A DNA stretch of 64,000 nt from Bacteroidota bacterium (GTDB taxonomy: Bacteria; Bacteroidota; Bacteroidia; Chitinophagales; Saprospiraceae), in contig JAKOVW010000054.1 of NCBI GenBank assembly GCA_029781865.1, positions 1 to 64,000 of the forward strand. Reading direction: 5' to 3'. The notes below the pieces were generated by a model, which saw only the letters and a list, made by a program, of their open reading frames with translations, was not told the origin of the DNA and searched no databases. Below, in pieces: positions 62,992 to 64,000 of the stretch. Positions within the stretch are counted from its first letter, which is position 1; every line of letters starts with the position of its first letter. The translations under genes and the position numbers were made by a program.

Positions 62992-64000
62992 TTACTTCTT
63001 CAAAGGTATATTCACAATATTTCTACCGATAATTCTTCCCTGGTCTTTTCCTGATTCAATGGCCTGTCGAAAATGAATTCCTCCATAAAGCCTTGATATT
63101 GCAGCTTCATTGGTAATCTCTGAAAAAGAATTAAAAGTGCGTGGACTTCCATCTATATCTGTTCTGGATTCATGTGTATGATCGGTAAATCCATAATTAG
63201 AACCAAAATAATGTTCAAGAACTGTCATCGAAGCAGAAGTTTGCACTGAATGACCGCTGGTATGTTCAGGAAATGAAGGGGTTGTCAGTAAGGTGGTCCA
63301 GCTTGCATCGATGTTTTTATTGATATAGGTGATGGGTCTAAGTAAATTATAAACATATTTGGATTTCCAGCAAGAAATAAATGCATCGTGCACGGCGAGT
63401 CCAACTTTTGAAAACACTTCTGCAGCAATGGCCAGGTCAGATTTTTCCAATTGAAGTACTTGTCCAGCTATTGACATAGAATGTCCGGGTGGTGTTGCTG
63501 TAATTCCAGGGTCATCACTCCAGAATTTTGCAATTTTCTTCTGTTCATCTGTCAAATTTAGTCCGACAATGTATACTTCATTAGCCTGTAGATAGAAAAT
63601 GCTCTTAGGCTCTGTGGAATAAGCATTTGGTGGAAAGGTCTGAATCAATGCACTTGCGGTATCGCTGCCAACAAAAGGTCTGACCTGTCCCCAATAAGGT
63701 TGAAGCGGCTTTGGATTCATTGCGGAAGTTGGTTCCCATTTCCCCGGAACATCCGGAACGACATAATCCGGGAAATTTGAGCTGTATGCTTCGTCTTTAC
63801 CATCCGTTTTTGAATAATTGTAAACGGCTTCTGCAACAGCTCTTCCATAAGCTATAGATCGAGTTACGGTAGCAGTATCCGTTGAGTTGCTATTGATATA
63901 AGTTTGTTCGAGTTGGTCTATCAATGCTAAATTAGCTGCAGAGCTGGTTTTAAATTGGTTCCTCAGCATATAGGCCATGCATGCATTAGCTGATAATTCC
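62992..64000 (-). CDS. Haloperoxidase/PAP2-superfamily protein, partial at right edge
   Basis: The frame runs open to the end of the window: the residues before the first internal Met read ELSANAC, matching WELVVNAC in the two paralogues, so the true start and probable lipobox lie beyond 64000. The active site is intact: K...RP in KYVYNLLRP, FPEHTSGH and SRLYGGIH. It is thus the one of the three tandem copies likely to bind vanadate or phosphate. Expected full length is about 450 residues, of which roughly 335 are visible. Confidence 0.85.
   Translation of the reverse strand, partial: ELSANACMAYMLRNQFKTSSAANLALIDQLEQTYINSNSTDTATVTRSIAYGRAVAEAVYNYSKTDGKDEAYSSNFPDYVVPDVPGKWEPTSAMNPKPLQPYWGQVRPFVGSDTASALIQTFPPNAYSTEPKSIFYLQANEVYIVGLNLTDEQKKIAKFWSDDPGITATPPGHSMSIAGQVLQLEKSDLAIAAEVFSKVGLAVHDAFISCWKSKYVYNLLRPITYINKNIDASWTTLLTTPSFPEHTSGHSVQTSASMTVLEHYFGSNYGFTDHTHESRTDIDGSPRTFNSFSEITNEAAISRLYGGIHFRQAIESGKDQGRIIGRNIVNIPLKK

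Overview
The window looks like a chromosomal segment of a Bacteroidota species, most probably from the Saprospiraceae or a neighbouring lineage. The base composition is AT-rich. Several proteins end in type IX secretion (T9SS) type A sorting tails. Many starts lie just downstream of TAnnTTTG-like -7 promoter elements rather than behind Shine-Dalgarno sites. The ATP synthase operon is split, with no beta or epsilon gene here. DUF5777, DUF4920, YceI, LytS/LytTR and caspase-domain proteins also fit this phylum. The assignment is an inference from gene content. No rRNA or tRNA gene was recognised.

Layout. 0.3-11 kb: two paralogous secreted caspase-domain proteins, one followed by an M48-like/TPR protease and one by a coiled-coil envelope protein; between them are a beta-helix T9SS protein and a small Gly-rich secreted protein. 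11-15 kb: a bicarbonate module made of a LysR regulator, a periplasmic beta-carbonic anhydrase, a DUF6671 zinc-ribbon protein and an SbtA-type bicarbonate permease. 15-19 kb: an amidase, an unknown membrane protein and a TauE/SafE permease whose reading frame is broken at a T run. 19-24 kb: a potassium module (KdpD-like kinase, KdpE-like regulator, Kup transporter, outer-membrane porin). 24-30 kb: two overlapping LytS-type kinases (the first with a degenerate ATP site), a LytTR regulator and a DUF4062/STAND ATPase/TPR protein. 30-34 kb: a T9SS protein bracketed by long direct repeats, a lipoprotein and a T9SS-tail remnant.

34-40 kb: atpB-E-F-H-A-G, with heptamer tandem repeats in its spacers and a strong terminator after atpG. 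40-49 kb: mostly housekeeping and stress genes (sugar nucleotidyltransferase, cold-shock protein, DEAD-box helicase, Pcm, phosphohexomutase, ElaA-like acetyltransferase), plus a T9SS BNR-type protein and a lipoprotein. 49.6-52 kb: a vanadium haloperoxidase/PAP2 protein with an internal duplication, and a beta-barrel. 52.5-55.5 kb: an envelope redox operon of two cytochrome-c-like lipoproteins, an OB-fold protein, YceI and a DUF5777 barrel. 55.8-59.6 kb: a third caspase protein fused to MORN repeats, a DUF4920 lipoprotein and a class I aldolase. 59.9-64 kb: three tandem haloperoxidase/PAP2 lipoproteins; two of them lack the vanadate-anchoring histidine and the last runs off the right edge.

The most unusual features are a set of intergenic tandem arrays with strict 7- or 8-base periods that often begin just after stop codons, the T9SS gene enclosed by duplicated ~270 bp repeats, the active-site losses among the haloperoxidase paralogues, the three caspase proteins and the carbonic anhydrase-SbtA island.
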